Shown: one piece after another, positions 16,152 to 23,739 of the stretch
Numbering within the stretch: the first letter of the stretch is position 1
Layout of the letters: each line of letters begins with the position of its first letter
DNA from: Bacteroidota bacterium
Lineage (GTDB): Bacteria; Bacteroidota; Bacteroidia; Chitinophagales; Saprospiraceae
Length of the DNA: 35,293 nucleotides
Direction of reading: 5' to 3'
Assembly: GCA_017858735.1 (NCBI GenBank)
Contig: JAFMBH010000037.1
Span: 1-35,293, forward strand
Translations under genes and position numbers: made by a program
The notes under the pieces: model-generated
What the model was told of the DNA's origin: nothing
Databases searched by the model: none
Seen by the model: the letters and a program-made list of their open reading frames with translations, nothing else

Positions 16152-16185
16152 TGGAAAAACCATCTTTCAGAAGATGGTTTTTCCA
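16152..16185 (-). promoter_or_regulatory. Strong hairpin in the leader of the NTF2-like/uxaB transcript (attenuator-like)
   Basis: A perfect 15-bp stem, TGGAAAAACCATCTT (16152-16166) with AAGATGGTTTTTCCA (16171-16185), closed by a four-base loop. On the minus strand it is followed by GTTTTTAG, so it has the form of an intrinsic terminator, yet it stands before the gene start rather than after a gene. No gene ends near it on either strand. Confidence 0.6.
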
Positions 16186-16198
16186 AGGTTTAAATTGA

Positions 16199-16229
16199 TT
16201 AAAATAAATCGAAGAGTTTTTAATGTAAA
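16199..16229 (-). promoter_or_regulatory. Weak candidate promoter for the NTF2-like/uxaB transcript
   Basis: On the minus strand TTTA (16229-16226), a 19-bp spacer and TATTTTAA (16206-16199) resemble the TTTG/TAnnTTTG pair, with 3 of 4 consensus bases in the first element and 4 of the 6 fixed bases in the second. It would start the transcript just before the 16152-16185 hairpin. Confidence 0.25.
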
Positions 16230-16310
16230 GGTGTTTTGCGGGTCAGATTACTAATGTTACGTCTAATCTCGTAATTAAATACAATATCTTATTTTGTTTT
16301 AAGAGATTAA

Positions 16311-16332
16311 TTTACGCAAACGATTGCGTAAA
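16311..16332. promoter_or_regulatory. LacI-family operator palindrome
   Basis: Perfect 9-bp half-sites TTTACGCAA (16311-16319) and TTGCGTAAA (16324-16332) flank the centre ACGA, whose middle CG is the step bent by LacI/PurR-type hinge helices. The core ACGCAA-acga-TTGCGT resembles the PurR box. It lies in the divergent gap between the LacI-family gene and the NTF2-like/uxaB operon, 38 bp upstream of the regulator's -33 element. Confidence 0.7.
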
Positions 16333-16370
16333 ATAGTACATTAACAAAAGAAAAGGGAATGTATGAATTT

Positions 16371-16402
16371 TTTGAGGTAATACTTTAATTCACTTACCTT
16401 TG
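16371..16402 (+). promoter_or_regulatory. Bacteroidota-type promoter of the LacI-family gene
   Basis: TTTG at 16371-16374, a 20-bp spacer and a perfect TACCTTTG at 16395-16402. Transcription would begin near 16409, so the TTG at 16400 cannot be the start codon and the ATG at 16418 has a leader of only about 9 bases. Confidence 0.7.
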
Positions 16403-16417
16403 ATAAAAAGTCGGGTG

Positions 16418-17425
16418 ATGGATCAAGAAAGACCAGTCAAACTGAGCGATATCTCAAAGGCACTTAATTTATCTGTTTCAACGGTTTCGAGAGCATTGAA
16501 GGATAGCCATGAAATTGGAGAAGAAACAAAAAGAATAGTACAATCTTATGCTTCAAAGGTAAATTACAGGCCCAATCTTATAGCCCAGAGTTTGAAGGAA
16601 ATGAATACCAGGTACATTGCTATTATTGTTCCTGAAATATCTAATTCCTTTTTTGCTGAAATTGTCAATGGGGTTGAATTTGTAGCAAATAACAGGGGTT
16701 ATCATGTGGTTATCTACCAAACCCACGATTCCACAGAGAGGGAAATCAATATTATCAGAGATGTAGCCCGCCGAAAAGCAGATGGTTTACTTTTGTCTCC
16801 CTCTACCAATCAAACGGATGTCAATGAAGTGATGAAAAGCATTGGAGCGAAATTACCTGTGGTTTATTTCGATAGAGTTCCCTCCGATAATTATTGTCAC
16901 AAGGTGGTCTGCGACAATTATCAAGCTGCTTTTGAGGCTACCTCCTGGTTAATACAACAGGGGAAAAGACGCATTGCACACATGGCGGGTCCCAGCGGAA
17001 TATCTATCTCCATCGAAAGGTTGGCAGGGTATAGTGCTGCTTTGCTGCATGCAGGTATTTCCGTAGATCCAAACTTAATCAGGTATTCCAATTTTTTAGC
17101 CCGGGAAGCATGGGATAACCTAAGAGATTTAGAAGAAAAATATCAACCAGATGCTTATTTCGCCTCCAGTGACCGACTTTCTTTTTATTGTTATGAGGCG
17201 GTGCAGCAGCTTCCTGAACCTCGCGCCTCTGAAGTAAAAATAGTAGGATTTACCAATGCCCCTTTTGCCCATTTGTTAAGACCTAAGCTGAGCGCAATTG
17301 TACAACCTGCATTTGACATGGGAAAAATAGCTGCAGAAATGCTTTTAAATACCATTACGAAAAAGAATAAAGATATAGAATATGGGTTTATTAAACTCCC
17401 CGCCGTGTTAAAAAATACAGAGTAA
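16418..17425 (+). CDS. LacI-family transcriptional regulator
   Basis: A 335-residue sugar-sensing DNA-binding protein. The N-terminal helix-turn-helix reads VKLSDISKALNLSVSTVSRAL, followed by the hinge region VNYRPNLIAQSLK. The core is a periplasmic-binding-protein-like effector domain with IAIIVPEISNSFFAEIVNGVE, ADGLLLSPS, PVVYFDR, GKRRIAHMAGPSG, PDAYFASSDR and VKIVGFTNAPFA. The frame could be read from a TTG at 16400, but that codon lies inside the -7 element, so the ATG at 16418 is used. It is divergent from the NTF2-like/uxaB operon, and a LacI-type operator sits between them. Autoregulation and control of hexuronate use are therefore likely. The effector is unknown; a uronate intermediate is a reasonable guess. 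Confidence 0.92.
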   Translation: MDQERPVKLSDISKALNLSVSTVSRALKDSHEIGEETKRIVQSYASKVNYRPNLIAQSLKEMNTRYIAIIVPEISNSFFAEIVNGVEFVANNRGYHVVIYQTHDSTEREINIIRDVARRKADGLLLSPSTNQTDVNEVMKSIGAKLPVVYFDRVPSDNYCHKVVCDNYQAAFEATSWLIQQGKRRIAHMAGPSGISISIERLAGYSAALLHAGISVDPNLIRYSNFLAREAWDNLRDLEEKYQPDAYFASSDRLSFYCYEAVQQLPEPRASEVKIVGFTNAPFAHLLRPKLSAIVQPAFDMGKIAAEMLLNTITKKNKDIEYGFIKLPAVLKNTE

Positions 17426-17485
17426 TTGGATGTTAGCGTAATTAAAACCATTCATTTTTCGTTAGTCATAAAATAACCATTCGGA

Positions 17486-18175
17486 ATGACCTTCAAAACC
17501 TTGTTTTCATCAGTTCTTTTCCTTTTGTCTTTGTGCTTTAATATTAATTCCTTAAATGGGCAGGTTTCTTCCCGTTCAGAAAAGGACCCAAAAGCAAAGG
17601 CAACGCTTGACCTAATGAAGAAGCGATATGAATCATACACTTCTCTTGATATTCCTTTTACGCTCGATCTGGAAATTCCCGACCAACCAAAGCAAGTTCA
17701 AAAAGGGCAATTTACTCGAAAAGGATTGAAGTATAAATTAGTTATGAACCAGCAAACCGTCCTTTGTGATGGTAAATCTTTGTGGGTTATTTTGCCAAAA
17801 GAAAAAGAAGTCCAGATAAATGATATGCCTGATCCCCAGCAAAATGAGGATGTTTTATCTCCGGAAGCACTGTTTAGCATTTATAAAAGGAAAGATTTAA
17901 GTTACGTTGTCCTGAAGGAGTTTGTTGAAAAGGGAAAATCACTTCAACAAATAGGGCTCAAGCCAATAGATAAAATGGCCGATTATTCGAAACTGGAATT
18001 GATTCTTGATAAAAAAACGGGGGAAATTGTATCTTTTAAAGCCTTTGCGAAGGACGGTTCCCGTTTTTTATTTCGCTTTGGTACCCCAAAAGTTAATCAA
18101 TCTATTCCCGATGTTTTTTTTCAGTATAAAAAGTCTGACTATCCTACGTTTTATGTAGAAGATTTAAGAAGTTAA
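17486..18175 (+). CDS. LolA-like outer-membrane lipoprotein carrier protein
   Basis: A 229-residue periplasmic protein. The signal peptide spans about 1-25 (hydrophobic core LFSSVLFLLSLCF, likely cut before QVSSRS). The mature part has the half-barrel pattern of LolA: an N-terminal helix (ATLDLMKKRYESYTSLDIPFTLDLE), strands (KGQFTRKGLKYKLVMNQQTVLCDGKSLWVILPKEKEVQI) and a late DYSKLELILDKKTGEIVSFKAFAKDGS. LolA carries lipoproteins from the LolCDE complex to the outer membrane. Bacteroidota often hold several LolA-like proteins, and this one, with no DNA-translocase or lol gene beside it, may be an accessory copy. It lies 60 bp after the LacI-family gene on the same strand; cotranscription is possible but not shown. 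Confidence 0.85.
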   Translation: MTFKTLFSSVLFLLSLCFNINSLNGQVSSRSEKDPKAKATLDLMKKRYESYTSLDIPFTLDLEIPDQPKQVQKGQFTRKGLKYKLVMNQQTVLCDGKSLWVILPKEKEVQINDMPDPQQNEDVLSPEALFSIYKRKDLSYVVLKEFVEKGKSLQQIGLKPIDKMADYSKLELILDKKTGEIVSFKAFAKDGSRFLFRFGTPKVNQSIPDVFFQYKKSDYPTFYVEDLRS

Positions 18176-18229
18176 AAATCTGATAAATTTAGTATTTTCG
18201 TACCCTAATCTACCTTCAATGGAATAAAT

Positions 18230-19738
18230 ATGGGTTTCAAATCTTTCTTTCTTCGCCCTTGGGCAAATCAGGTATCTAAACAAATTGGACAGTGGTCAGC
18301 GAATGCACTAAAGGAACAGGAAAATATTTTCACTCAAATTATACGACAGGGCTGTAACACTCAGTTTGGCATTGATCACGATTTTGCTAATATAAAATCT
18401 TATGAAGATTTCAAACAAAGGGTTCCTGTTCAAGATTATGAAGGCCTAAAGCCCTATTTTGATCGCGTTGTTGTCGGAGAATCTAATGTTTTATGGCCTG
18501 GAAGACCCCGTTATTTTGCCAAAACATCGGGCACTACCTCTGGGGTAAAATATATTCCCATTACATCTGATAGCTTGCCCAATCACTTTGGTTCGGCAAG
18601 AAACGCCCTTTTTCATTATTTTGGTCAAACAGGAAGGGGGAAATGGTTAGATGGCAAGATTATTTTTTTGTCTGGCAGCCCTTCTCTCGATGATATTAAT
18701 GGGGTGCCTACCGGGCGCTTGTCTGGTATTTCCAATCATCTCGTTCCTGCCTGGGTAAAAAGAAGTCAAATGCCTTCTTATGAGACAAATTGTATTGATG
18801 CATGGGAAGAAAAGTTAGATAAAATTGTGGAGGAAACCCTTCATCAGAAAATGACGCTGATTAGTGGTATTCCACCCTGGGTGCAAATGTATTATGAACG
18901 ATTGTTGGAAGTTTCTGGAAAAAGTACCATCAAAGAAATATTTCCCGATTTTAGTATGTTCGTTTATGGGGGGGTAAACTACGAGCCATATAGAGCAAAA
19001 CTAGAGGAACTTGTTGGTGGTCAGGTAGATAGCGTTGAAATATATCCGGCGTCAGAAGGTTTTCTGGCTTTTCAGGATATCCCAGGCGAGCGGGGAATGT
19101 TTTTAAATGTAGCATCGGGATTGTTTTTTGAGTTTATTCCTGTAAACGAATTGGGAAATGAACATCCAACCCGATTAAGGTTACATGACGTGCAGTGTGG
19201 CGTCAATTATTTACTTATTTTAAACACCAATGCAGGTCTTTGGGGGTATAATATTGGCGACACCGTCGAGTTTGTTTCTACAAATCCTTACAGAATTATT
19301 GTAACGGGTAGGGTGAAGCATTATATTTCTGCCTTCGGTGAACATGTCATAGGAAAAGAGGTAGATGAAGCTATGCAGTTAACCTGTCAGGCGCTGGGCG
19401 CCAGGGTCGTTGAATTTACCGTAGCTCCCCAGGTGACTCCTTTAGAAGGAGGGTTGCCTTATCATGAGTGGTGGGTTGAGTTTGATGAAATACCCGCTGA
19501 TTTAGATCGGTTTGCCCAGTTTTTAGATCGGGAAATGGTTAAGCAAAATATTTATTACGATGATCTTATTCAAGGTTCTGTTTTAAAACCTTTAGTCATC
19601 CGTGTATTGATAAGAGATAGTTTTAGGGCTTATATGAAGGCTCAGGGAAAGCTCGGAGGCCAAAATAAAGTACCACGATTATCAAACGATAGAAAAATAG
19701 TATCAGCATTGGAAGATATGAAGTTGACATTACCATAA
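18230..19738 (+). CDS. GH3 auxin-responsive-promoter family protein (acyl-adenylate-forming amide synthetase)
   Basis: A 502-residue member of the ANL-related GH3 family. It shows the P-loop-like KTSGTTSGVKYIPIT (about 100-114), the second ATP motif YPASEGFLAFQD, GLWGYNIGDTVEFV and the hinge motif VTGRVKHYISAFGEHV. These are the three signature regions for ATP and acyl-adenylate binding in GH3 enzymes. Plant relatives join amino acids to jasmonate or auxin; bacterial substrates are mostly unknown, so only the chemistry can be inferred. The protein is cytoplasmic. Its neighbours are the LolA-like gene upstream and the ribosomal protein THX gene 43 bp downstream, whose promoter -33 element lies inside the last codons of this gene. 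Confidence 0.88.
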   Translation: MGFKSFFLRPWANQVSKQIGQWSANALKEQENIFTQIIRQGCNTQFGIDHDFANIKSYEDFKQRVPVQDYEGLKPYFDRVVVGESNVLWPGRPRYFAKTSGTTSGVKYIPITSDSLPNHFGSARNALFHYFGQTGRGKWLDGKIIFLSGSPSLDDINGVPTGRLSGISNHLVPAWVKRSQMPSYETNCIDAWEEKLDKIVEETLHQKMTLISGIPPWVQMYYERLLEVSGKSTIKEIFPDFSMFVYGGVNYEPYRAKLEELVGGQVDSVEIYPASEGFLAFQDIPGERGMFLNVASGLFFEFIPVNELGNEHPTRLRLHDVQCGVNYLLILNTNAGLWGYNIGDTVEFVSTNPYRIIVTGRVKHYISAFGEHVIGKEVDEAMQLTCQALGARVVEFTVAPQVTPLEGGLPYHEWWVEFDEIPADLDRFAQFLDREMVKQNIYYDDLIQGSVLKPLVIRVLIRDSFRAYMKAQGKLGGQNKVPRLSNDRKIVSALEDMKLTLP

Positions 19739-19753
19739 AAAAGTGTACTTTTG
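19724..19753 (+). promoter_or_regulatory. Promoter of the ribosomal protein THX gene
   Basis: TTG at 19724-19726 (inside the 3' end of the GH3 gene), a 19-bp spacer and TACTTTTG at 19746-19753, a perfect TAnnTTTG. The predicted start near 19760 gives a leader of about 22 bases. Confidence 0.7.
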
Positions 19754-19781
19754 CATTCATAATGTAAAAAAACCAACTAAA

Positions 19782-19892
19782 ATGGGAAAAGGCGATAAAC
19801 GCACTAAAAAAGGAAAAATTTTCCAGGGTTCTTTTGGTAATTCAAGACCTGGTAAAAGAGCTAAAAAAGTGGTAGAAGTACCCGCTGCTTAA
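19782..19892 (+). CDS. 30S ribosomal protein THX (bTHX)
   Basis: A 36-codon gene, ATG at 19782 and TAA at 19890-19892. The product opens MGKGDKRTKKGKIFQGSFGN and continues with SRPGKRAKKVVEVPAA. The first 28 residues match bTHX, a tiny basic peptide in the head of the 30S subunit of Thermus and of many Bacteroidota, where it binds 16S rRNA. It is strongly basic, as expected (12 Lys/Arg residues among the first 29). It has its own near-consensus promoter and a strong terminator 26 bases after the stop, so it is a single-gene transcript, in line with high independent expression. Confidence 0.9.
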   Translation: MGKGDKRTKKGKIFQGSFGNSRPGKRAKKVVEVPAA

Positions 19893-19917
19893 TGTAGTCT
19901 TTTTTCCTTCAATAGAT

Positions 19918-19960
19918 ATTCGGTCAGGCATTCTATATACCTGACCGAATTTATTGTTTT
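19918..19960 (+). terminator. Intrinsic terminator of the THX gene
   Basis: A perfect 11-bp stem, ATTCGGTCAGG (19918-19928) with CCTGACCGAAT (19940-19950), an 11-base loop, then TTATTGTTTT. It starts 26 bases after the THX stop. Confidence 0.8.
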
Positions 19961-19981
19961 AAATTTTTCTCTCCTATCTTA

Positions 19982-20013
19982 TTTTTTACTTTCCTAATAA
20001 TTCCGTATATTTC
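19982..20013 (+). promoter_or_regulatory. Weak candidate promoter for the glgA-glgC operon
   Basis: TTTT at 19982-19985, a 20-bp spacer and TATATTTC at 20006-20013 (one mismatch to TAnnTTTG). The place, after the THX terminator and about 30 bp before glgA, is right, but the elements are imperfect. Confidence 0.35.
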
Positions 20014-20042
20014 ACAGAAACCAGAACAGTGAGTTCTTTTTA

Positions 20043-21500
20043 ATGTATTCTATGCGTGTATTACATATTAGTGCAGAATGTTATCCTGCTGCAAAATCAG
20101 GAGGATTAGGAGATGTGGCAGGTGCGTTACCAAAATATCTGACTTCTGCCGGTTGGGAATCTGCCGTAGTAATTCCTAAATATGGTTTACCCTGGACAAA
20201 AAAGCACCGCTTCAAACTACTTCATGTAGGTGCCTATTTTCTGAATGATCAATATCATCCTTATACTATAGAGGAACCTTTACAAACTGGGCTGGATTTT
20301 CCCCTTTATGTGGTAAATTTACCTGGATTATTTGATCGCCCGGGTATTTACGGTGATGCAGAAAAAGGTTGGTACACGGATAATACAGAACGATTCACCT
20401 CCTTTCAAATAGCTATTTTAGATTGGGTTAAGAATATGGAGGTGAAACCCGAAATTCTTCATTGCCATGATTACCACGCAGGTTTAATCCCTTTTTTAAT
20501 AAAACATACCAAAATATTTGAGGTTTTAAAGAAAATTCCAACGGTTTTTACCATTCATAATGCTGAATATGCCGGCTCCTTTCCTTGGTTGAAAAAAGAT
20601 TTATTACCTGAATTTCCTGTGGAGGTAAATGGTTTGTTGGATTGGTCTGATCAAATTAATCCTTTGGCTTCTGCAGTGAAAAATGCGTGGGCCATTACGA
20701 CCGTTTCTCCAGGCTATTTATTGGAACTGCAACAATTTTCCTCTGGTTTGGAGTGGCTGTTCAGCAATGAGAAAGGAAAATGCAGAGGTATTTTAAATGG
20801 CATAGATCATGATGTATGGGATCCTAAAACTGATACTTACCTGAACACTCATTTGCCCGATAAGGTAGCGTATGAATTAAAAGATATACAAGATTTTAAG
20901 TTACATCAGAAAAAACAACTGGTAAGCCAACTGGGACTTAATCAAAATATACCATGGATTACCTTTATTGGCAGGTTAGTACGCGAGAAAGGAGCTGATA
21001 TCTTACCAGACCTTATAAATACCGTGTTAGAAAGTGGAACGGGCATAGGATTTATTATTTTAGGTTCTGGAGAACCTTACCTCCATGATTTATTGCGCAG
21101 TATGAGTTATAAATATCCAGGCAAACTGCATGTACGCATCGGGTACGATGAAGCACTGGCTCATCAACTTTACGCAGCATCCGATTTTATTTTAATGCCT
21201 TCCAGGGTTGAACCCTGCGGGTTAAATCAATTGTACGCGCTACGATATGGCACCATACCAATAGTTAGGGCTGTAGGGGGATTAAAAGATTCTATTGTGC
21301 CGTGGAATGAGAAAAATGGAAATGGTATTCTCTTTGAAGCTTTTTCAGTTGATGCTGCAAAGAAGGCTATTGATGAAGCATTTGAACTATTTAATGAGCG
21401 AAAAAAATTCGAAGAAGTCAGGAAATTTATTTTTGGGATAGATTTTTCATGGCAAAAATCAGCTTCTGAATATGTAACATTATATAACGAACTCACTTAA
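20043..21500 (+). CDS. glgA: Glycogen (starch) synthase
   Basis: A 485-residue GT5 glycosyltransferase that extends alpha-1,4-glucan chains using ADP-glucose. The N-terminal domain begins MRVLHISAECYPAAKSGGLGDVAGALP, holding the KSGGLGDV nucleotide-sugar motif (K18-V25). Other family sites are ILHCHDYHAGLIPF, TIHNAEYAGSFPW, GILNGIDHDVWDP, WITFIGRLVREKGADIL and the C-terminal MPSRVEPCGLNQLYALRYGTIPIVRAVGGLKDSI, which carries the catalytic Glu region. The frame opens at ATG 20043; the ATG at 20052 gives the usual MRVLHIS start and is an equal candidate. glgC follows after 12 bp, so precursor and polymer synthesis are made together. No glgB, glgP or debranching gene is present here. Confidence 0.94.
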   Translation: MYSMRVLHISAECYPAAKSGGLGDVAGALPKYLTSAGWESAVVIPKYGLPWTKKHRFKLLHVGAYFLNDQYHPYTIEEPLQTGLDFPLYVVNLPGLFDRPGIYGDAEKGWYTDNTERFTSFQIAILDWVKNMEVKPEILHCHDYHAGLIPFLIKHTKIFEVLKKIPTVFTIHNAEYAGSFPWLKKDLLPEFPVEVNGLLDWSDQINPLASAVKNAWAITTVSPGYLLELQQFSSGLEWLFSNEKGKCRGILNGIDHDVWDPKTDTYLNTHLPDKVAYELKDIQDFKLHQKKQLVSQLGLNQNIPWITFIGRLVREKGADILPDLINTVLESGTGIGFIILGSGEPYLHDLLRSMSYKYPGKLHVRIGYDEALAHQLYAASDFILMPSRVEPCGLNQLYALRYGTIPIVRAVGGLKDSIVPWNEKNGNGILFEAFSVDAAKKAIDEAFELFNERKKFEEVRKFIFGIDFSWQKSASEYVTLYNELT

Positions 21501-21512
21501 AAAATGTAATAA

Positions 21513-22787
21513 ATGATAAAGATGATTTGCCTCATATTAGGAGGAGGTGCCGGTAGCAGATTAGCTCCACTGACAAGCCATAGATCAAAACCTGCCGTGC
21601 CTATTGCAGGGAAATATCGGTTGATAGATATTCCTATTTCTAATTGTTTGAATTCCGGGGTGAAGAGAATGTTTGTGGTCACACAATATAATTCTGCTTC
21701 ATTAAATCAACATATTAAAAATACCTATCATTTTGATGTCTTTTCTCATGGCTTCGTTGATATTTTAGCCGCGGAGCAAACGCCCAATAGTGATAAGTGG
21801 TTTCAAGGTACGGCTGATGCTGTAAGACAATCTATGCATCATTTGAAAAATCACGACTATGACTATATCCTAATCCTTTCCGGAGATCAGCTGTACCAAA
21901 TGGATTTTGAGGAATTAGCAAAGTATCATATAAGTCAAAAGGCAGACCTAACCATTGCTACTATCCCGGTGAATGAAGCAGATGCACCCGGTTTTGGCAT
22001 TATGAAGGTGAACGATAAAGGATTTATTGATTCCTTTATTGAAAAACCTAAAAAGGAGGCGCTGTCCGATTGGACTTCTTCGGTTTCTGTTGAAAATAAA
22101 TCGAAGGGAAAATCCTATTTAGCTTCTATGGGCATTTATATGTTTAGTAAACAGGTAATGATGAAGCTATTTTCGGACAATGAAAAGGCAGTGGATTTTG
22201 GTAAGGAAATTATTCCCGATGCCATCCATGGCGGTCTAAAGGTTGCTTCTTATGCCTTCGATGGTTACTGGACAGATATAGGTACTATCGGATCTTTTTT
22301 TGAGGCAAATATTGCCCTTACGGATACCATTCCTGAATTTAATCTTTTTGATAATAAACGGATTATCTATACCAGGCCGAGGCAGTTGGCGCCTACCAAA
22401 GTGTATGGTACCATCTTAAATAGAGCTTTAATTGCTGAAGGATGTATTCTTCATGCCAAAAAAATAGATCGTTCAGTAATAGGTATTCGCTCAAGAATAG
22501 GGGAGGGTTCTGAGATAAATAATGCGATTATCATGGGGGCAGATTACTATGAATCTATTTCTGAAATAGTCGATTCAAAGGAAGGAGCCGCTATGGGTAT
22601 TGGTAAAGAATGTATCATTGAAAATGCCATTATCGATAAAAACGCCCGCATTGGTAATAATGTAGTTATTAAAGGAAATCCTCTTTTAAAAGATGAAGAG
22701 ACAGATAAGTACTCCATTAAAGATGGTATCATTGTTCTGCGAAAAGGTGCTTTTATTCCCTCAGGAACGAAAATTGGCCACGTTTAG
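21513..22787 (+). CDS. glgC: Glucose-1-phosphate adenylyltransferase (ADP-glucose pyrophosphorylase)
   Basis: A 424-residue enzyme that makes ADP-glucose from ATP and glucose-1-phosphate, the committed step of glycogen synthesis. The nucleotidyltransferase domain opens with ICLILGGGAGSRLAPLT, then SKPAVPIAGKYRLIDIPISNCLNSG. It has ILILSGDQLYQMD (metal-binding Asp), GFGIMKVNDKGFIDSFIEKPK (the G1P site) and GYWTDIGTIGSFFEAN. A C-terminal left-handed beta-helix (about 300-424) contains hexapeptide-like repeats such as ARIGNNVVIKGN, used for allostery and oligomerisation. It is 12 bp after glgA. The next gene begins 3 bp after its stop, so all three are likely cotranscribed. Confidence 0.95.
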   Translation: MIKMICLILGGGAGSRLAPLTSHRSKPAVPIAGKYRLIDIPISNCLNSGVKRMFVVTQYNSASLNQHIKNTYHFDVFSHGFVDILAAEQTPNSDKWFQGTADAVRQSMHHLKNHDYDYILILSGDQLYQMDFEELAKYHISQKADLTIATIPVNEADAPGFGIMKVNDKGFIDSFIEKPKKEALSDWTSSVSVENKSKGKSYLASMGIYMFSKQVMMKLFSDNEKAVDFGKEIIPDAIHGGLKVASYAFDGYWTDIGTIGSFFEANIALTDTIPEFNLFDNKRIIYTRPRQLAPTKVYGTILNRALIAEGCILHAKKIDRSVIGIRSRIGEGSEINNAIIMGADYYESISEIVDSKEGAAMGIGKECIIENAIIDKNARIGNNVVIKGNPLLKDEETDKYSIKDGIIVLRKGAFIPSGTKIGHV

Positions 22788-22790
22788 TGA

Positions 22791-23693
22791 ATGAATAATA
22801 TCGGAATTATAGATTTAGGGAGTAATACCTTCCATTTGTTAATCGCAAAGGTGACTTCCCCTCAGGAGTTTGAAGAAGTGTATAAAGAAGCTTTTTTTGT
22901 CAAACTGGCTTCTGAGGGGATAGAAAAAATTGGAGAAAAACCGTTCCAAAAGGGTATCGAAATAATGGTTCATTTCGCAGAAAAATGTAAGGATTTTCAG
23001 GTTTCTGAGATTAAAGCTATGGGTACTGCGACCTTGAGAAGAGCTGAAAATGCATCCTATTTTATACAACAGGTGTATGAAAAAACGGGTATAGAGGTAG
23101 CGGTTATATCTGGCGATGAGGAAGCTTTGCTTATTGCCGGTGGTGTCCATCTTGCCATACCTTTTATTAAGGAAAAGGTGCTGATAATGGATATTGGTGG
23201 GGGGAGTGTAGAATTTATTATTTCCGAAGGGGAGACTATTTATTGGTCTAAAAGTTTTCCTTTAGGTATCTCTATTTTATATAATTATTTCCATAAAAAG
23301 GATCCAATAAGTGAAGAGGAAGTAGTAAAATTAACAGAATTTATAGAGGAATCTCTGGTAGATTTAATGGCTATTTTGAAGATTCATAATGTCAATCATT
23401 TAGTAGGCGCATCAGGTACTTTTGATGTGCTGGAAGATTTTTTATCAGATGTATCTATCAAAAACAAGCATGCCACAACAGTGTCTGTTGCTCATGTCTT
23501 CCCTGTTTTAGATGAAATTATTAAAAAAAGTTTAGCTCAAAGGCTGGAATACAAAGAGATTCCCGAAACAAGAGCCGAAATGATCGTCGCCGCTATGGTA
23601 TTAATAAAATTTATTTTGACGGCGGGAAAATTTAGCTCACTAACTTATTCCTCTTTTGCTATGAAGGAAGGCATTTTGAGGAAATTTATGTAA
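22791..23693 (+). CDS. Ppx/GppA-family phosphatase (exopolyphosphatase-like)
   Basis: A 300-residue single-domain pair of the actin-like ATPase fold. Motifs are IGIIDLGSNTFHLLIAK (3-19, phosphate 1), IKAMGTATLRRAENASYF, VISGDEEALLIAGGV (with the catalytic Glu) and VLIMDIGGGSVEFII (phosphate 2). Members split polyphosphate or convert pppGpp to ppGpp. This short form lacks the C-terminal HD-like domain of E. coli Ppx/GppA, as do many Bacteroidota and Aquifex-type members. Its position 3 bp after glgC links it by transcription to glycogen storage, so a role in phosphate or energy reserve control is plausible but not proven. Confidence 0.88.
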   Translation: MNNIGIIDLGSNTFHLLIAKVTSPQEFEEVYKEAFFVKLASEGIEKIGEKPFQKGIEIMVHFAEKCKDFQVSEIKAMGTATLRRAENASYFIQQVYEKTGIEVAVISGDEEALLIAGGVHLAIPFIKEKVLIMDIGGGSVEFIISEGETIYWSKSFPLGISILYNYFHKKDPISEEEVVKLTEFIEESLVDLMAILKIHNVNHLVGASGTFDVLEDFLSDVSIKNKHATTVSVAHVFPVLDEIIKKSLAQRLEYKEIPETRAEMIVAAMVLIKFILTAGKFSSLTYSSFAMKEGILRKFM

Positions 23694-23712
23694 GGTTAAA
23701 AGGTTTTTTGAT

Positions 23713-23720
23713 TAAATTTG
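23713..23720 (+). promoter_or_regulatory. Candidate -7 element for the methyltransferase gene
   Basis: TAAATTTG is a perfect TAnnTTTG, 19 bp before the ATG. No good TTTG lies at the right distance upstream, so support is partial. Confidence 0.35.
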
Positions 23721-23739
23721 CCCAATAAACCATTATTTT

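Noticed and set aside
16400-16402. TTG as the start of the LacI-family gene
   Set aside because: The codon is part of a perfect TAnnTTTG element; the ATG at 16418 gives the normal N-terminus.
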